A stretch of 64,000 nucleotides of DNA, taken from NCBI GenBank assembly GCA_030540395.1, contig JAUNWI010000012.1, positions 1 through 64,000 on the forward strand, written 5' to 3'. Shown in pieces: positions 1 to 9,643 of the stretch (position 1 is its first letter; every line of letters starts with the position of its first letter). Both the position numbers and the translations under genes were made by a program. The stretch is from Phascolarctobacterium sp. (GTDB lineage: Bacteria > Bacillota > Negativicutes > Acidaminococcales > Acidaminococcaceae). The notes under the pieces were generated by a model. That model saw nothing but the letters and a program-made list of their open reading frames with translations. It did no database searches and was not told where the DNA came from.

Positions 1-57
1 GCAGAGCATGCGACCGAATAGGGAGCATGCGGAGCGTGATAGATAGCTGCCGGTTGG

Positions 58-89
58 AAAAACTCCGTAACAAATGTTGCGGAGTTTTT
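58..89 (+). terminator. Intrinsic terminator of an upstream gene
   Basis: Arms at 58-67 and 80-89 (AAAAACTCCG / CGGAGTTTTT) pair perfectly, an inner AAC/GTT extends the stem, and a T-rich run follows. It ends whatever transcript enters from the left edge. Positions 1-57 hold no gene I can name. Confidence 0.85.
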
Positions 90-139
90 CTTTTAGTGCT
101 ATAATATTACTTATTATATTTACTTTGAGGGTGATTAAT

Positions 140-1027
140 TTGGATAAACAATATAAATTGGGCGTCTTTTACGGCCTGTCGGCTTACCTGATCTGGGGCG
201 TGCTCCCCATCTATTGGCGACAAATCCAGCATGTAGACGCTATGGAAATACTGGCTAGTCGCTTTATTTGGTCTGCTGTTTTCGTCTTTATCCTGATGCT
301 TTCAACGGGAAAGCTCAAAGTATTTGTAGAAGAAACTAAGGCCATATTCAGTAACTGGAAAACCAGTATTTGTATGATTTTGGCAGCCATTACCATTAGC
401 TTCAACTGGGGAATTTTCATATGGGCAGTTGAGGTAGGCCGTATTGTGGAGACTAGCATGGGGTATTATATCAATCCTCTGGTGAGTGTTCTTTTTGGCA
501 TGGTTTTCTTACGTGAAAAGCTCGATAAGCTGCAAACTATTGCTGTGGCCTGTGCCGCGGTAGGAATAGCCGTTATTATCGTTAAAAATGGCAGCTTACC
601 CTGGGTATCTGTCAGCCTAGCTGCTACCTTTGCTTTTTATGGCCTTTTAAAGAAACTTATCAAGGCCCAAGCCTTGACCAGCATTATGCTGGAAACATTG
701 CTCATATCGCCGCTAATGCTCTATTATTTGTATTATTTGGGACAGCATGGTGGAAATGTCTATCAAAGCTGTGATAATCGGACACTGTGCTATTTGGTGG
801 GTGCAGGCATTGCCACCGCTACTCCCCTTTTGTTCTTTACAGGCTGCGCTAAGGTTTTACCTCTTTATATGGTGGGGTTCATGCAATATATTGCACCTTC
901 TATTACGCTTTTAATAGGTATTTTTATGTATGGAGAGGCCTTTACACTTACCCACGCTGTAGCCTTTGGTTGTATTTGGGTAGGCCTAATCTTCTTTACT
1001 ACTTCCCAGCTACGCCGCATTAAATAG
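140..1027 (+). CDS. rarD: EamA/RarD family transporter
   Basis: Inner-membrane drug/metabolite transporter of about 295 aa. The N-terminus reads YGLSAYLIWGVLPIYW, the typical RarD opening, and the rest consists of about ten hydrophobic segments with the EamA duplication. I chose the TTG at 140 because GAGG at 127-130 sits nine bases upstream; an in-frame GTG at 131 and an ATG at 74 lack a ribosome site. RarD was named for a chloramphenicol-sensitivity phenotype, but its substrate is not established, so export of small metabolites is a family-level guess. The gene stands alone between a terminator upstream and a hairpin at 1100-1138 downstream. Confidence 0.85.
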   Translation: MDKQYKLGVFYGLSAYLIWGVLPIYWRQIQHVDAMEILASRFIWSAVFVFILMLSTGKLKVFVEETKAIFSNWKTSICMILAAITISFNWGIFIWAVEVGRIVETSMGYYINPLVSVLFGMVFLREKLDKLQTIAVACAAVGIAVIIVKNGSLPWVSVSLAATFAFYGLLKKLIKAQALTSIMLETLLISPLMLYYLYYLGQHGGNVYQSCDNRTLCYLVGAGIATATPLLFFTGCAKVLPLYMVGFMQYIAPSITLLIGIFMYGEAFTLTHAVAFGCIWVGLIFFTTSQLRRIK

Positions 1028-1030
1028 AAT

Positions 1031-1479
1031 TGTGGATAACTATTATTCATAAAGAAAAAGCTACTAACAATCTGTTCAGTTTAAAATTGCTCCCTTTGGT
1101 GACGCTAAAGATTAAAATTTGGCGTCATATTTTTATTTTCAGAAATCTTTACCCGCTTGTTTATGGGCTTTTTTAGGTGTTGCTCCAAATTTGTGTAAAA
1201 CTAGTGACAATGGTGAAAAATAACGCTTGACAGCGTGGAAAATGCATAGATGTGCTGATGTTTTTGGGGTGAAAACAACTCCCAATACTATATCTAGGGC
1301 TGTGGAAAGCTTTAGGAAAATGTGTCTAAAGTTATCCACAGATTGTGCATAAGCTGTTGATAAATCACGGAAAACCGCATAAATAAGCCTTTTTTCATGT
1401 GGAAAAATGGTGGATAAACTGTAGATAGATGCAAGTTATGCACAAAATCTGTGGATAAGTCTGTGAATACTGTTGATAA
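1031..1479. other. oriC: Cluster of DnaA boxes, candidate replication origin
   Basis: The 640-bp gap between rarD and the next gene has no credible ORF. It contains five exact matches to TTATNCACA: 1031-1039 (-), 1332-1340 (+), 1344-1352 (-), 1436-1444 (+) and 1450-1458 (-). One-mismatch boxes lie at 1355-1363, 1409-1417 and 1471-1479. Seven of the eight fall within 150 bp, far above chance. Nearby rpsF-ssb-rpsR and ychF are origin-proximal in Bacillus subtilis. Against oriC: neither dnaA, dnaN nor rpmH is visible here, so this could instead be a DnaA-titrating or DnaA-regulated site. Confidence 0.6.
1100..1138 (+). terminator. Terminator after rarD
   Basis: TGACGCTAAA at 1100-1109 pairs with TTTGGCGTCA at 1118-1127 with one T-G wobble. 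TATTTTTATTTT follows. Confidence 0.75.
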
Positions 1480-1600
1480 CCTCGCACTAAATATCCCCAA
1501 GGTGAGTAAAAAAAGCACTACATAGACCTGACCAAAAAGAGGAAATCCCTTGGATTTTGTATACAAACGCAGGTTTTTTCGTAAAGATTTCAGTTTAGGC

Positions 1601-1629
1601 TTGCTTTATGGACAGATTTTAGCGATAAT
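1601..1629 (+). promoter_or_regulatory. Promoter for the UxaE-like gene
   Basis: TTGCTT at 1601-1606 and GATAAT at 1624-1629 are separated by 17 bp, about 40 bp ahead of the start codon. Confidence 0.6.
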
Positions 1630-1669
1630 AGTAGTATGACAATTTATGTGCAAAATTGGAGGCAAAGAA

Positions 1670-3040
1670 ATGGCTATCAAACAAGTAGAAGCAATGAATG
1701 CGCTGCAGGAGCTTGCAGCTGAAGTAATAAAGGCATCTGTGTGTGCTGTGGATGGCGGTTGGTTGGCTTTAGTGAATACTGAAGCAGGCAAACGCCTGGC
1801 AGTGGTTGTGGATAAAGAGACTGCTATGACCGGCATGCTCAAGGAAACGGAAGTAAAGGATGTAGCAGGTGCAAAGGTAGTTTTGGCTGGTTTAAATGCC
1901 AACAATGCCGCTGTAGTACGTCGCTTTATTAAATGGGCTGCGCCCAGTGCCTGCGGCACCCGTGGCACCAGCGTGGGCTTTAGTGATTGGTTGGGCTGTG
2001 CCGATGCCTTTGTGGTGGATTTGTTTGCTAAGCGTCAAATGAAGCCCGTACTGGTGGATTATACTCCTGAAGATAGCATTGCGTTGCAACGCAATTTCTT
2101 AGAGGCTGTGGATACTGCAACCTGGGGCGTGCTGGAGGCCGGATATAAGGAAGGCTATGGTGCTAACGCAGCAGGCTTGAAGTCTGAGGAAGAAATCGTT
2201 AAGGCTTTGCTTTATGGTTATAGCATGATCGGCTTTGATTGCAGTGAAAAGATTAACCTTGCCATTGAAAAGCTGTCCGATGAGGAAGTAGAAAAGCGCT
2301 TCTACCAATTCAATGAAGCCTTCTGCGCTGCTGTAAACGCATCCTACTTAAATGTAGAATTCAAGGTTGGCAATAACAAGGTCCAATTTGAAGAAAAAGA
2401 GCTACACCGCATTGTTTTGGAATACGGTGAAGCCATTATGCATATTCAATTTATCTATAATTCCTACCTGAAAAATACCCCCTGGGATATCGATTTTGAG
2501 CTGACCCTGTCCAAGCCCGGCAAGCTGCTCACTCCCCAGGAGCATTATTTGATTGCTAATGAACTGGAGCGCAATGGCATTAAGTTAGCTGCCATCTGCC
2601 TGGACCCGTTGAACGAGAAGGAAGCATTGGCTGAAAATTTGCAGCTGCACTGCGATATTGCCTCTGCCTTTGAATACCGCTTGAGCTTCCGCAATGCGGA
2701 AATAGGTTTGGCTGACCCTGCTGCTGCCATGAAATATACTAAGGGCAAGGTACACTTCAAGCTGAACAATATCCTGTGGATGAGCGCTGTGAAGCTGATT
2801 GCCGCTACTGATGCAGAGCTTTACGCTAAGCTGGCCGCTGCTGCCGGCGTGGAGGCTGTAGCTGCTGATGCTATCTGCGGCACTGATGCCTGCAAGGCCT
2901 TTGCTTTGAGCTATAGCAAGGTGCTGAATCCTAAGGAAGGCAATTTGGCCGGCGATATTAAGGCCTTTTTGCAAGCCCATAAAGCTGAGTATGCTGAGGC
3001 GGTACGCGCCAATGTGGGTAACTATCTGAAAAACCTGTAA
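1670..3040 (+). CDS. Tagaturonate epimerase (UxaE) family protein, divergent
   Basis: Protein of 456 aa. The ATG at 1670 follows TTGGAGG at 1656-1662; a further in-frame ATG at 1646 has no ribosome site. The segment TWGVLEAGYKEGYGANAAGL and the later ELERNGIK...HCDIASAFEYRLSF block resemble UxaE, which interconverts tagaturonate and fructuronate. Two family landmarks, a TPxH motif after the N-terminal GDRLG-like stretch and an HSGSDKF-like motif, appear here as CADAFV and SFRNAEIGLAD, so the expected histidines are missing. It may use another sugar acid or have lost catalysis. No hexuronate genes adjoin it. It has its own promoter and a strong terminator. Confidence 0.55.
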   Translation: MAIKQVEAMNALQELAAEVIKASVCAVDGGWLALVNTEAGKRLAVVVDKETAMTGMLKETEVKDVAGAKVVLAGLNANNAAVVRRFIKWAAPSACGTRGTSVGFSDWLGCADAFVVDLFAKRQMKPVLVDYTPEDSIALQRNFLEAVDTATWGVLEAGYKEGYGANAAGLKSEEEIVKALLYGYSMIGFDCSEKINLAIEKLSDEEVEKRFYQFNEAFCAAVNASYLNVEFKVGNNKVQFEEKELHRIVLEYGEAIMHIQFIYNSYLKNTPWDIDFELTLSKPGKLLTPQEHYLIANELERNGIKLAAICLDPLNEKEALAENLQLHCDIASAFEYRLSFRNAEIGLADPAAAMKYTKGKVHFKLNNILWMSAVKLIAATDAELYAKLAAAAGVEAVAADAICGTDACKAFALSYSKVLNPKEGNLAGDIKAFLQAHKAEYAEAVRANVGNYLKNL

Positions 3041-3060
3041 GCTAAAAGTACATACTTCGT

Positions 3061-3093
3061 AGCCTGCTGAGCGAGCTCAGCAGGCTCTTTTCT
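3061..3093 (+). terminator. Terminator after the UxaE-like gene
   Basis: An 11-bp perfect stem (3061-3071 with 3076-3086) around a CGAG loop is followed by CTTTTCTT. Confidence 0.9.
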
Positions 3094-3300
3094 TGTACAA
3101 AAAAGAGTGTAATTAAGAAAAAAGCCTTTAACAGTTAAGCTGACGTGTCTCTTGCAAAAAGAAGAATTGTATAAAAGTACACTAAATATAAGCGTTAAAT
3201 TTTTAATAAAGGATTTTGTGTTTATAGAAAGCACAAAAATCGCAAAATGTATTCTCTAGATGTATAGAAAAGAAATTTATAAAATTTTTTAGAAAAATAG

Positions 3301-3329
3301 TTGACAATCTGTAAAAAAAGGAGTATAGT
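3301..3329 (+). promoter_or_regulatory. Promoter of the ilv operon
   Basis: Consensus TTGACA at 3301-3306 and TATAGT at 3324-3329 with a 17-bp spacer. Transcription would start near 3336, at the beginning of the T-box leader. The AT-rich stretch 3094-3300 before it shows nothing else I can name. Confidence 0.8.
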
Positions 3330-3335
3330 ATCAGT

Positions 3336-3601
3336 AATTTCAAATCGACCCTTAAAGGTGATGATTGGGACTAAAGATAAGTGTAATGCCGCAGAGAGCC
3401 GGTGGTTGGTGTAAACCGGTACAGAGCCTTATTGAGTAAATCACCCATGAACTCGTCAGCAAAAGCCTTTGGTGAGTAGACTGATGCGCAGCGGATGCGT
3501 TATTTCCGAGCCGGTTGATGGACTGGTGCTAAAGTGATAAATTAGGGTGGTACCGCGTAATTTACGCCCCTACTTGTGTAATAGCAGGTAGGGGCTTTTT
3601 T
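3336..3601 (+). ncRNA. T-box leader controlling the ilv operon
   Basis: The leader carries the canonical T-box sequence AGGGTGGTACCGCG at 3544-3557. A terminator follows: GCCCCTACTTG at 3566-3576 pairs with CAGGTAGGGGC at 3585-3595, then T6. A long stem I precedes it, including the GCCGG...CCGG distal arm around 3400-3420. Uncharged tRNA bound to the leader would favour antitermination. I cannot fix the specifier codon by eye. CTC (Leu) in GAACTCG near 3450 and ATC (Ile) in AAATCACC near 3440 are the candidates, and both fit a branched-chain operon. Confidence 0.93.
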
Positions 3602-3636
3602 AGTCCATCACAATGTACTTGAATGGAGGAAAGAGA

Positions 3637-3858
3637 ATGTTTGCAAAACTGTATGTAACTGGTCAAAATGACGAAACCTTGTTGCCGCGCATTTTGCGTG
3701 TGCTCTCCAAGCAAGGTGCCCAAGTACGTTCCTTAAAGATGGACGCTGAAGCTGATTCCTTAAAGCTGGAAATTCAATTGGCTGATGTGGTTGCTGCTCA
3801 GGTGGCCAAGCTGTTGACCAAGCAGGTTTCTGTAGTATCTGTAAATACTGTTGCTTAA
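3637..3858 (+). CDS. ilvN: Acetolactate synthase small subunit, ACT domain only
   Basis: Only 73 aa from the ATG at 3637, which follows GGAGG; an upstream in-frame ATG at 3613 lacks one. The whole product is a single ACT fold (FAKLYVTGQNDETLLPRILR...), as in enterobacterial IlvM. The common 160-170 aa IlvN has an additional C-terminal domain. It is expected to bind IlvB and set its activity and valine feedback; whether feedback survives in this short form cannot be read from sequence. It is the first gene after the T-box and lies 27 bp ahead of ilvB. Confidence 0.75.
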   Translation: MFAKLYVTGQNDETLLPRILRVLSKQGAQVRSLKMDAEADSLKLEIQLADVVAAQVAKLLTKQVSVVSVNTVA

Positions 3859-3885
3859 TAGATTACCCAAAGGGGGATATATAGA

Positions 3886-5556
3886 ATGAAGATGAAGGGC
3901 TCTCAAGCCATCATCAAGGTGCTACTTGAGCAAGGCGTTGATACGGTTTTTGGTTATCCGGGAGGACAGGTTATACCCCTCTACGATGCCCTATACGACG
4001 CACCTTTGAAAAATGTGCTCACTGCTCATGAGCAGGGCGCCATCCACGCAGCGGATGGCTACGCCAGAGCTAGCGGCAAGGTGGGTGTGTGTATTGCCAC
4101 CTCCGGACCCGGTGCTACTAATATCGTCACCGGTCTAGCTACCGCCTATTTGGATTCCGTACCCTTGGTTGCTATTACCGGTCAGGTGCCGGTGAATAAT
4201 CTGGGGCGTGACTCCTTCCAAGAAATTGACATCGTGGGCGTAACCGTGCCCATTACTAAATACAATGCTCTGGTACGCCGGAGCGAGGATTTGGTGCCCA
4301 CCCTGCGCAAGGCCTTTGCCATTGCCAAGGAGGGTAGACCGGGACCTGTCCTGGTGGATGTACCCAGCAATCTGCAGGCTGCAGAGCTGGAATGGCCTGA
4401 ATTAGAAAAAGAAGAACTGGAAGCTTCTGAAGCTTCCGCAGAAGAGGCCAATGAGGGGATTTTTGAAGAAGCAGCACAGCTGCTGAACAAGGCTGTAAAG
4501 CCGGTGCTGTTAGTGGGCGGTGGCGCCCTAAACAGCGACGCGGGAGCGGAGCTGGTGGAGCTGGCAGCCAAAGCCGACTTGCCCATTGTGAATACTTTGA
4601 TGGGTGTGGGCGTGGTGCCTGCCAGCAACGAGCGTAGCCTGGGCATGACCGGCATGCATGGGCATATTGCTTCCAATATGGCAGTGGTAAATGCCGATGT
4701 GCTGGTGGTGGCAGGTAGCCGCTTTAGCGAGCGCGTTACCGGCGATAGAACGCGTTATGTGGGTAAAAAGACTATTATCCAATTGGATATTGACCCATCC
4801 GAAATTGATAAGAATATTGCCGTAAGTGTGCCCGTTGTGGGTGATATCAAAGAGTCCCTGCAAAAGCTGTTGCCCTTGATTAAGGAGGCTCAGCATCCGG
4901 ACTGGTGGCAGCAGGTTAAGGCATGGGATGCCAGCGAGGACCGCAGCCTGGAAAAGGGAGATCACCTTACTGCTCCTTGGCTGATGAAGCATTTGAGCGT
5001 GGCCATGGATAAGGACACTGTTTATGTTACCGACGTAGGCCAAAACCAGATGTGGGCTGCACAGCATTTAGTTGTGGACAAGCCCCGTCACCATTTGACC
5101 AGCGGTGGCTGCGGAACCATGGGCTTCGGCCTGCCTGCAGCTTTGGGTGTGACCTTTGCTGTAGAAGATAAGCCTGTGGTGCAAATCTGCGGCGATGGCG
5201 GCTTTAAAATGACCGGCATGGAGCTATACACAGCCTGTCGTGAACATAAAAAGCTTATCAGCATTGTTATCAATAACAGCTGCTTGGGCATGGTACGTCA
5301 ATGGCAGCATCTCTTCTACGATGCTCGCTATTCCTCCACCATCCTGAGCGATTTCGACTTTATCGGCTTTGCTCATGCCTGTGGTGCCGAGGGCATGCAG
5401 GCAACAACTTGTGAGGAATTTGCAGCCGCTTTGGAAAAGGCAAAGGCTGCGGACAAGCCCTTCCTTATCGAAGCTATTATTCAGCAGGGCGATATTGTGG
5501 AGCCCATGGTTGCTCCCGGCGCTGTGCTGGACGATTTCGTTAAGGTGGCTAAATAA
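3886..5556 (+). CDS. ilvB: Acetolactate synthase large subunit
   Basis: A 556-aa thiamine-diphosphate enzyme that condenses two pyruvates to acetolactate (Val/Leu route) or pyruvate with 2-ketobutyrate (Ile route). The N-terminal Pyr domain shows VDTVFGYPGGQVIPLYDAL and the ThDP-activating Glu in TAHEQGAIHAADGYAR. The central FAD-type domain runs roughly residues 190-330. The C-terminal PP domain has GDGGFKMTGMEL...NN, the ThDP/Mg motif. AGGGGG precedes the ATG. It lies between the ACT subunit and ilvC in one T-box-controlled unit. Confidence 0.95.
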   Translation: MKMKGSQAIIKVLLEQGVDTVFGYPGGQVIPLYDALYDAPLKNVLTAHEQGAIHAADGYARASGKVGVCIATSGPGATNIVTGLATAYLDSVPLVAITGQVPVNNLGRDSFQEIDIVGVTVPITKYNALVRRSEDLVPTLRKAFAIAKEGRPGPVLVDVPSNLQAAELEWPELEKEELEASEASAEEANEGIFEEAAQLLNKAVKPVLLVGGGALNSDAGAELVELAAKADLPIVNTLMGVGVVPASNERSLGMTGMHGHIASNMAVVNADVLVVAGSRFSERVTGDRTRYVGKKTIIQLDIDPSEIDKNIAVSVPVVGDIKESLQKLLPLIKEAQHPDWWQQVKAWDASEDRSLEKGDHLTAPWLMKHLSVAMDKDTVYVTDVGQNQMWAAQHLVVDKPRHHLTSGGCGTMGFGLPAALGVTFAVEDKPVVQICGDGGFKMTGMELYTACREHKKLISIVINNSCLGMVRQWQHLFYDARYSSTILSDFDFIGFAHACGAEGMQATTCEEFAAALEKAKAADKPFLIEAIIQQGDIVEPMVAPGAVLDDFVKVAK

Positions 5557-5563
5557 GCTATAA

Positions 5564-6664
<1,101 letters not shown>

Positions 6665-6770
6665 TTTATTTTACAGGAAAAAATTAAAAGGAAAATAAGG
6701 GAAAGCATACTTGTGTCTTAAGTGCAGCGTAGAAAAAGAAGAGCTGCCTGACACGGGTAAAGAACGGAAA

Positions 6771-6813
6771 AAAGCCGCTTACTAGCTAGCAATGGTTAGT
6801 AAGCGGCTTTTTA
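6771..6813. terminator. Bidirectional terminator between ilvC and the DUF1847 gene
   Basis: GCCGCTTACTA at 6774-6784 pairs with TAGTAAGCGGC at 6797-6807. It has an A-run on the left and a T-run on the right, so it serves both convergent genes. Confidence 0.9.
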
Positions 6814-6847
6814 TGTGCTTTGTTATTCTGTTGGGGAAGAGTTAGTC

Positions 6848-7453
6848 TTAAACCTCACCCTCGTCCATAATGCCCAGCTTGCGCTTCCAATAGCGGGAAT
6901 AGATGGCAGCTAAGGGATTGTGTCCTAACAATCTGTCCTTGACAACCAGATTGGTTACAGGACCGGGGCAGTTCATATTAAAAATTGCGTCATGACCTAC
7001 ACACAGGCCACAGGAAATGAAAAGCTCTACCCCCTGCTCGGCTAGGAATTTGGCTTGGAATTTAGGGTTACACATGGCTTCATGGTCCAGCTCAGGCTTG
7101 ACCTGCTTTAAGCCCAGCTCTTTTTTAGGAAAGCTACAATTTTTGCAGCAGACGCTGTAAAATTCAAAGCCCTGCTGTTCAAAATATTTAGCAATATAGC
7201 GAGCCTCAGCGTTGAGACCAATGCAAAAGGCCATGCCCAGCTTTTTATAGCCCATAGCCTTGGCAAACTCAGCTGTTTCCTGCAAACGGCAGATGTTGCT
7301 ATAAAAGGTACCCTCCACATAGGCAGCAGCCTGCATGAGCTTTAATTCTTCGTCAGTATAAGCAGCCTTAACCTCTTCATGGGGCACACCGGTGCAGTTG
7401 ACGCCCTTGGTATAGCAGGCATGACTGGGACAGGTTGCACATTTACATTTCAT
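6848..7453 (-). CDS. DUF1847 cysteine-rich protein
   Basis: A 201-aa protein starting at the ATG at 7453 (GAAGGAAT upstream). It is rich in cysteines in a metal-centre-like pattern: CKCATCPSHAC near the N-terminus, CCKNC in the middle and CGLCVGHD near the C-terminus. These match the DUF1847 family, seen mainly in anaerobes. Function is unknown; metal or Fe-S binding is inferred from the cysteines alone. It is a single gene, convergent with ilvC. Confidence 0.75.
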   Translation of the reverse strand: MKCKCATCPSHACYTKGVNCTGVPHEEVKAAYTDEELKLMQAAAYVEGTFYSNICRLQETAEFAKAMGYKKLGMAFCIGLNAEARYIAKYFEQQGFEFYSVCCKNCSFPKKELGLKQVKPELDHEAMCNPKFQAKFLAEQGVELFISCGLCVGHDAIFNMNCPGPVTNLVVKDRLLGHNPLAAIYSRYWKRKLGIMDEGEV

Positions 7454-7601
7454 ATTGATTCCTTCTTCCTGAATAATATCGGGTCTATCTATACTACATA
7501 TCATAACACAAGGCGTAGTAAAAAGCCAAAAAGAAACGCTACTAGCATAAGGATTTTTTGCAGATTATCTGTGAAATATGTAAAAAAATTACACTTGGTA
7601 C

Positions 7602-7630
7602 TTGCTTTTACAGATGACCCGTGGTATAAT
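7602..7630 (+). promoter_or_regulatory. Promoter of rpsF-ssb-rpsR
   Basis: TTGCTT at 7602-7607 and a perfect TATAAT at 7625-7630 with a 17-bp spacer. Confidence 0.8.
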
Positions 7631-7711
7631 CATTAAGCTTGTATATATACTTATATACTTCTTCTGCTCCCAGAGAAAAGGGAGCCAAAGTCCAAAGGAG
7701 GAGGTGATTTC

Positions 7712-7996
7712 GTGAAAGCATACGAAGTCATGTACATCGTTAAACCGGTTGAAGAGGAAGCATTTGAAGCAGTTGTTGCTAAATTTGAAAACCTGATCAA
7801 CAATAACGGTGGTACTGTAGAAAAAACCGATCGTTGGGGCAAAAAACGCCTTGCTTATGAGATCCAAGACCTGTTCGAAGGCCTCTATGTTCTCGTAACC
7901 TTCAAAGCTGAACCCGCTTGCATTAAAGAACTTGATCGTGTTATGAGAATTACCGATGAAGTACTGCGCCATATGATTATCAGTAAAGGTGAATAA
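7712..7996 (+). CDS. rpsF: 30S ribosomal protein S6
   Basis: A 94-aa S6 protein (MKAYEVMYIVKP...GGTVEKTDRWGKKRLAYEIQ). It begins with GTG at 7712 after a very strong AAAGGAGGAGGTG. S6 binds the 30S platform together with S18. It lies three bases upstream of ssb in the conserved rpsF-ssb-rpsR operon. Confidence 0.97.
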   Translation: MKAYEVMYIVKPVEEEAFEAVVAKFENLINNNGGTVEKTDRWGKKRLAYEIQDLFEGLYVLVTFKAEPACIKELDRVMRITDEVLRHMIISKGE

Positions 7997-7999
7997 TCG

Positions 8000-8425
8000 A
8001 TGAATAGGATTATTTTATTAGGCAGATTAACTAAAGATCCGGAAGTGCGCTACACTAATACCGGAAAAGTTGTGTGCCAGTTTACTCTAGCAGTAGACAG
8101 ACCTTTTGCCAATCAAGAAGGCCAAAGAGAAGCCGACTTTATCCCTGTAGTAATTTGGGGTAAACAGGCTGAAACATGCGGAAACAGTCTCACCAAAGGG
8201 CAGCGCGTACTGGTAGAAGGGCGCCTGCAAATCCGTAGCTATGACGGAAAAGACGGCAACAAGCACTGGGTAACTGAGGTTATCGCAGATCGCTTCGAGT
8301 TTATCGAGCGTAAGGGTGATTTTGCTGGTCGTTCCGGTGCTCCGGCTGCTCCTAAAGCACCTGCACAGGGTGGCATGGAGACATTCGGTCAAGCGGTTCC
8401 CTTTGATGAAGAGATTCCATTCTAA
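8000..8425 (+). CDS. ssb: Single-stranded DNA-binding protein
   Basis: A 141-aa SSB. The N-terminal OB-fold (MNRIILLGRLTKDPEVRYT...) covers about 105 residues. A short Gly/Ala/Pro linker follows, then the acidic tip DEEIPF used to recruit replication and repair partners. It sits between rpsF and rpsR as in most Firmicutes. Confidence 0.97.
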   Translation: MNRIILLGRLTKDPEVRYTNTGKVVCQFTLAVDRPFANQEGQREADFIPVVIWGKQAETCGNSLTKGQRVLVEGRLQIRSYDGKDGNKHWVTEVIADRFEFIERKGDFAGRSGAPAAPKAPAQGGMETFGQAVPFDEEIPF

Positions 8426-8443
8426 TTTAAGGGAGGTTATGCA

Positions 8444-8674
8444 ATGAAACGTGAAAGAGGCAGAAGACCCAGAAGAAAAGTTTGCAGCTTCTGTGTTGAT
8501 AAAGTTGAAGAAATCGATTACAAGGATGTAGCTAAGCTGCGCCGTTATGTTACCGAACGCGGTAAGATTTTACCCCGTCGTATCTCCGGCACCTGCGCTA
8601 AGCATCAACGCCAATTGACCGTAGCAATCAAACGCGCTCGCTGCGTTGCTTTGCTGCCGTTCACTTGCGAATAA
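8444..8674 (+). CDS. rpsR: 30S ribosomal protein S18
   Basis: A 76-aa basic protein with the S18 signature [33 protein letters not shown], shown here only as a location guide (residues 13-45). It begins 18 bp after ssb behind GGGAGG. It binds S6 on the 30S platform. Confidence 0.96.
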   Translation: MKRERGRRPRRKVCSFCVDKVEEIDYKDVAKLRRYVTERGKILPRRISGTCAKHQRQLTVAIKRARCVALLPFTCE

Positions 8675-8685
8675 TCGGCATGCGA

Positions 8686-8716
8686 GACCCTGCATAGAAA
8701 TATGCAGGGTCTTTTT
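8686..8716 (+). terminator. Terminator of the rpsF operon
   Basis: GACCCTGCATA pairs with TATGCAGGGTC (8701-8711), then T5. Confidence 0.9.
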
Positions 8717-8812
8717 ATGTGCAAAAACTACTGCTTTCTGAAAACTTTACTAGCTTAAAAGGCTTACACCGTGTTATAATAAATCTATACACTATTGCAA
8801 GAGGTGAATTAC

Positions 8813-9523
8813 ATGGGTAAATCTATACGCATTTTGTTTTTGACTGTTTTGATGACAGTGATGTGTGCCGCAGTGGCACTGGCTTATAATCCTGGTCAGC
8901 GCACCATTAAGCTTTTGGGACAAACCTTGAACAGCGACAAGCATCCTGTGCATTTGGTGGTGTCTCAAACCATCGATATGCGTGATGTGTTAAATGCTGA
9001 TGCTTATAACAAGCTTCCTGCTGCTAAAAAGAAACGTACCAGTCGCACCGAGTATAACGAAAATAAGGGTATCGCTGCTAAGCGTGCTACCATTATTGAT
9101 GGCGAAGGCAAGATTATTAAGGACACGGTTGACTTCTGCAAGGACGGCTTCTGGTATGCTATTGACCTGGTAAATAAGACCTATGATAGAGTGCCTGAGC
9201 TGTCCGGCATGAGCTCTCCCTTTGCAGAAACCCTGATTGGTTGGTTCAATGTTCGTCCTGTTGGCGGCAATGATGCAGCAACTGGTTATGATTATGACAG
9301 AATGACCAAGGGCAACAATACCCTGACCTTCTACTACGAAAAGGGTACCGAAAAATGGATTGGCTACCAAACTGCTTATCTGCCCTTCGTAAAGGTAGAA
9401 GAGGTTTCCAACGTAGCTGACGAATCCTATTTTGCTCTGCCCAGCGCTGAATATAAGCAGGTTGCGGACCCTGCTATGCGTGCTAGAGCACAAAGCATCA
9501 TGGAAAAGAAAAATAAGAAATAA
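8813..9523 (+). CDS. Secreted protein of unknown function
   Basis: A 236-aa protein from the ATG at 8813, which follows GAGGTG. Residues 1-22 form a signal peptide ending near AVALA, so the product is exported to the periplasm or envelope. The mature part is Lys/Tyr-rich with a basic patch (AAKKKRTSRTEY) and ends in KKNKK. I recognise no catalytic motif. A TATAAT at 8775-8780 lies 33 bp upstream of the start. It is a single-gene unit with its own terminator. Confidence 0.7.
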   Translation: MGKSIRILFLTVLMTVMCAAVALAYNPGQRTIKLLGQTLNSDKHPVHLVVSQTIDMRDVLNADAYNKLPAAKKKRTSRTEYNENKGIAAKRATIIDGEGKIIKDTVDFCKDGFWYAIDLVNKTYDRVPELSGMSSPFAETLIGWFNVRPVGGNDAATGYDYDRMTKGNNTLTFYYEKGTEKWIGYQTAYLPFVKVEEVSNVADESYFALPSAEYKQVADPAMRARAQSIMEKKNKK

Positions 9524-9535
9524 GACGTAAATTTT

Positions 9536-9567
9536 GACCCGAGCCTGCGTGGCTCGGGTCTCTTTCA
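9536..9567 (+). terminator. Terminator after the secreted protein
   Basis: GACCCGAGCC (9536-9545) pairs with GGCTCGGGTC (9551-9560); TCTTTC follows. Confidence 0.85.
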
Positions 9568-9643
9568 TGAGAAGCATGCTGTTCTTGGCTAGCTTAGTCA
9601 TGGCGCTCAGTGAGGATTAGGGACTCTTTTTATCTATAAATGA

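Noticed and set aside
1312-1566. An 84-codon minus-strand frame across the DnaA boxes.
   Set aside because: It has no ribosome site, and its sequence is explained by repeated TTATCCACA-like boxes.
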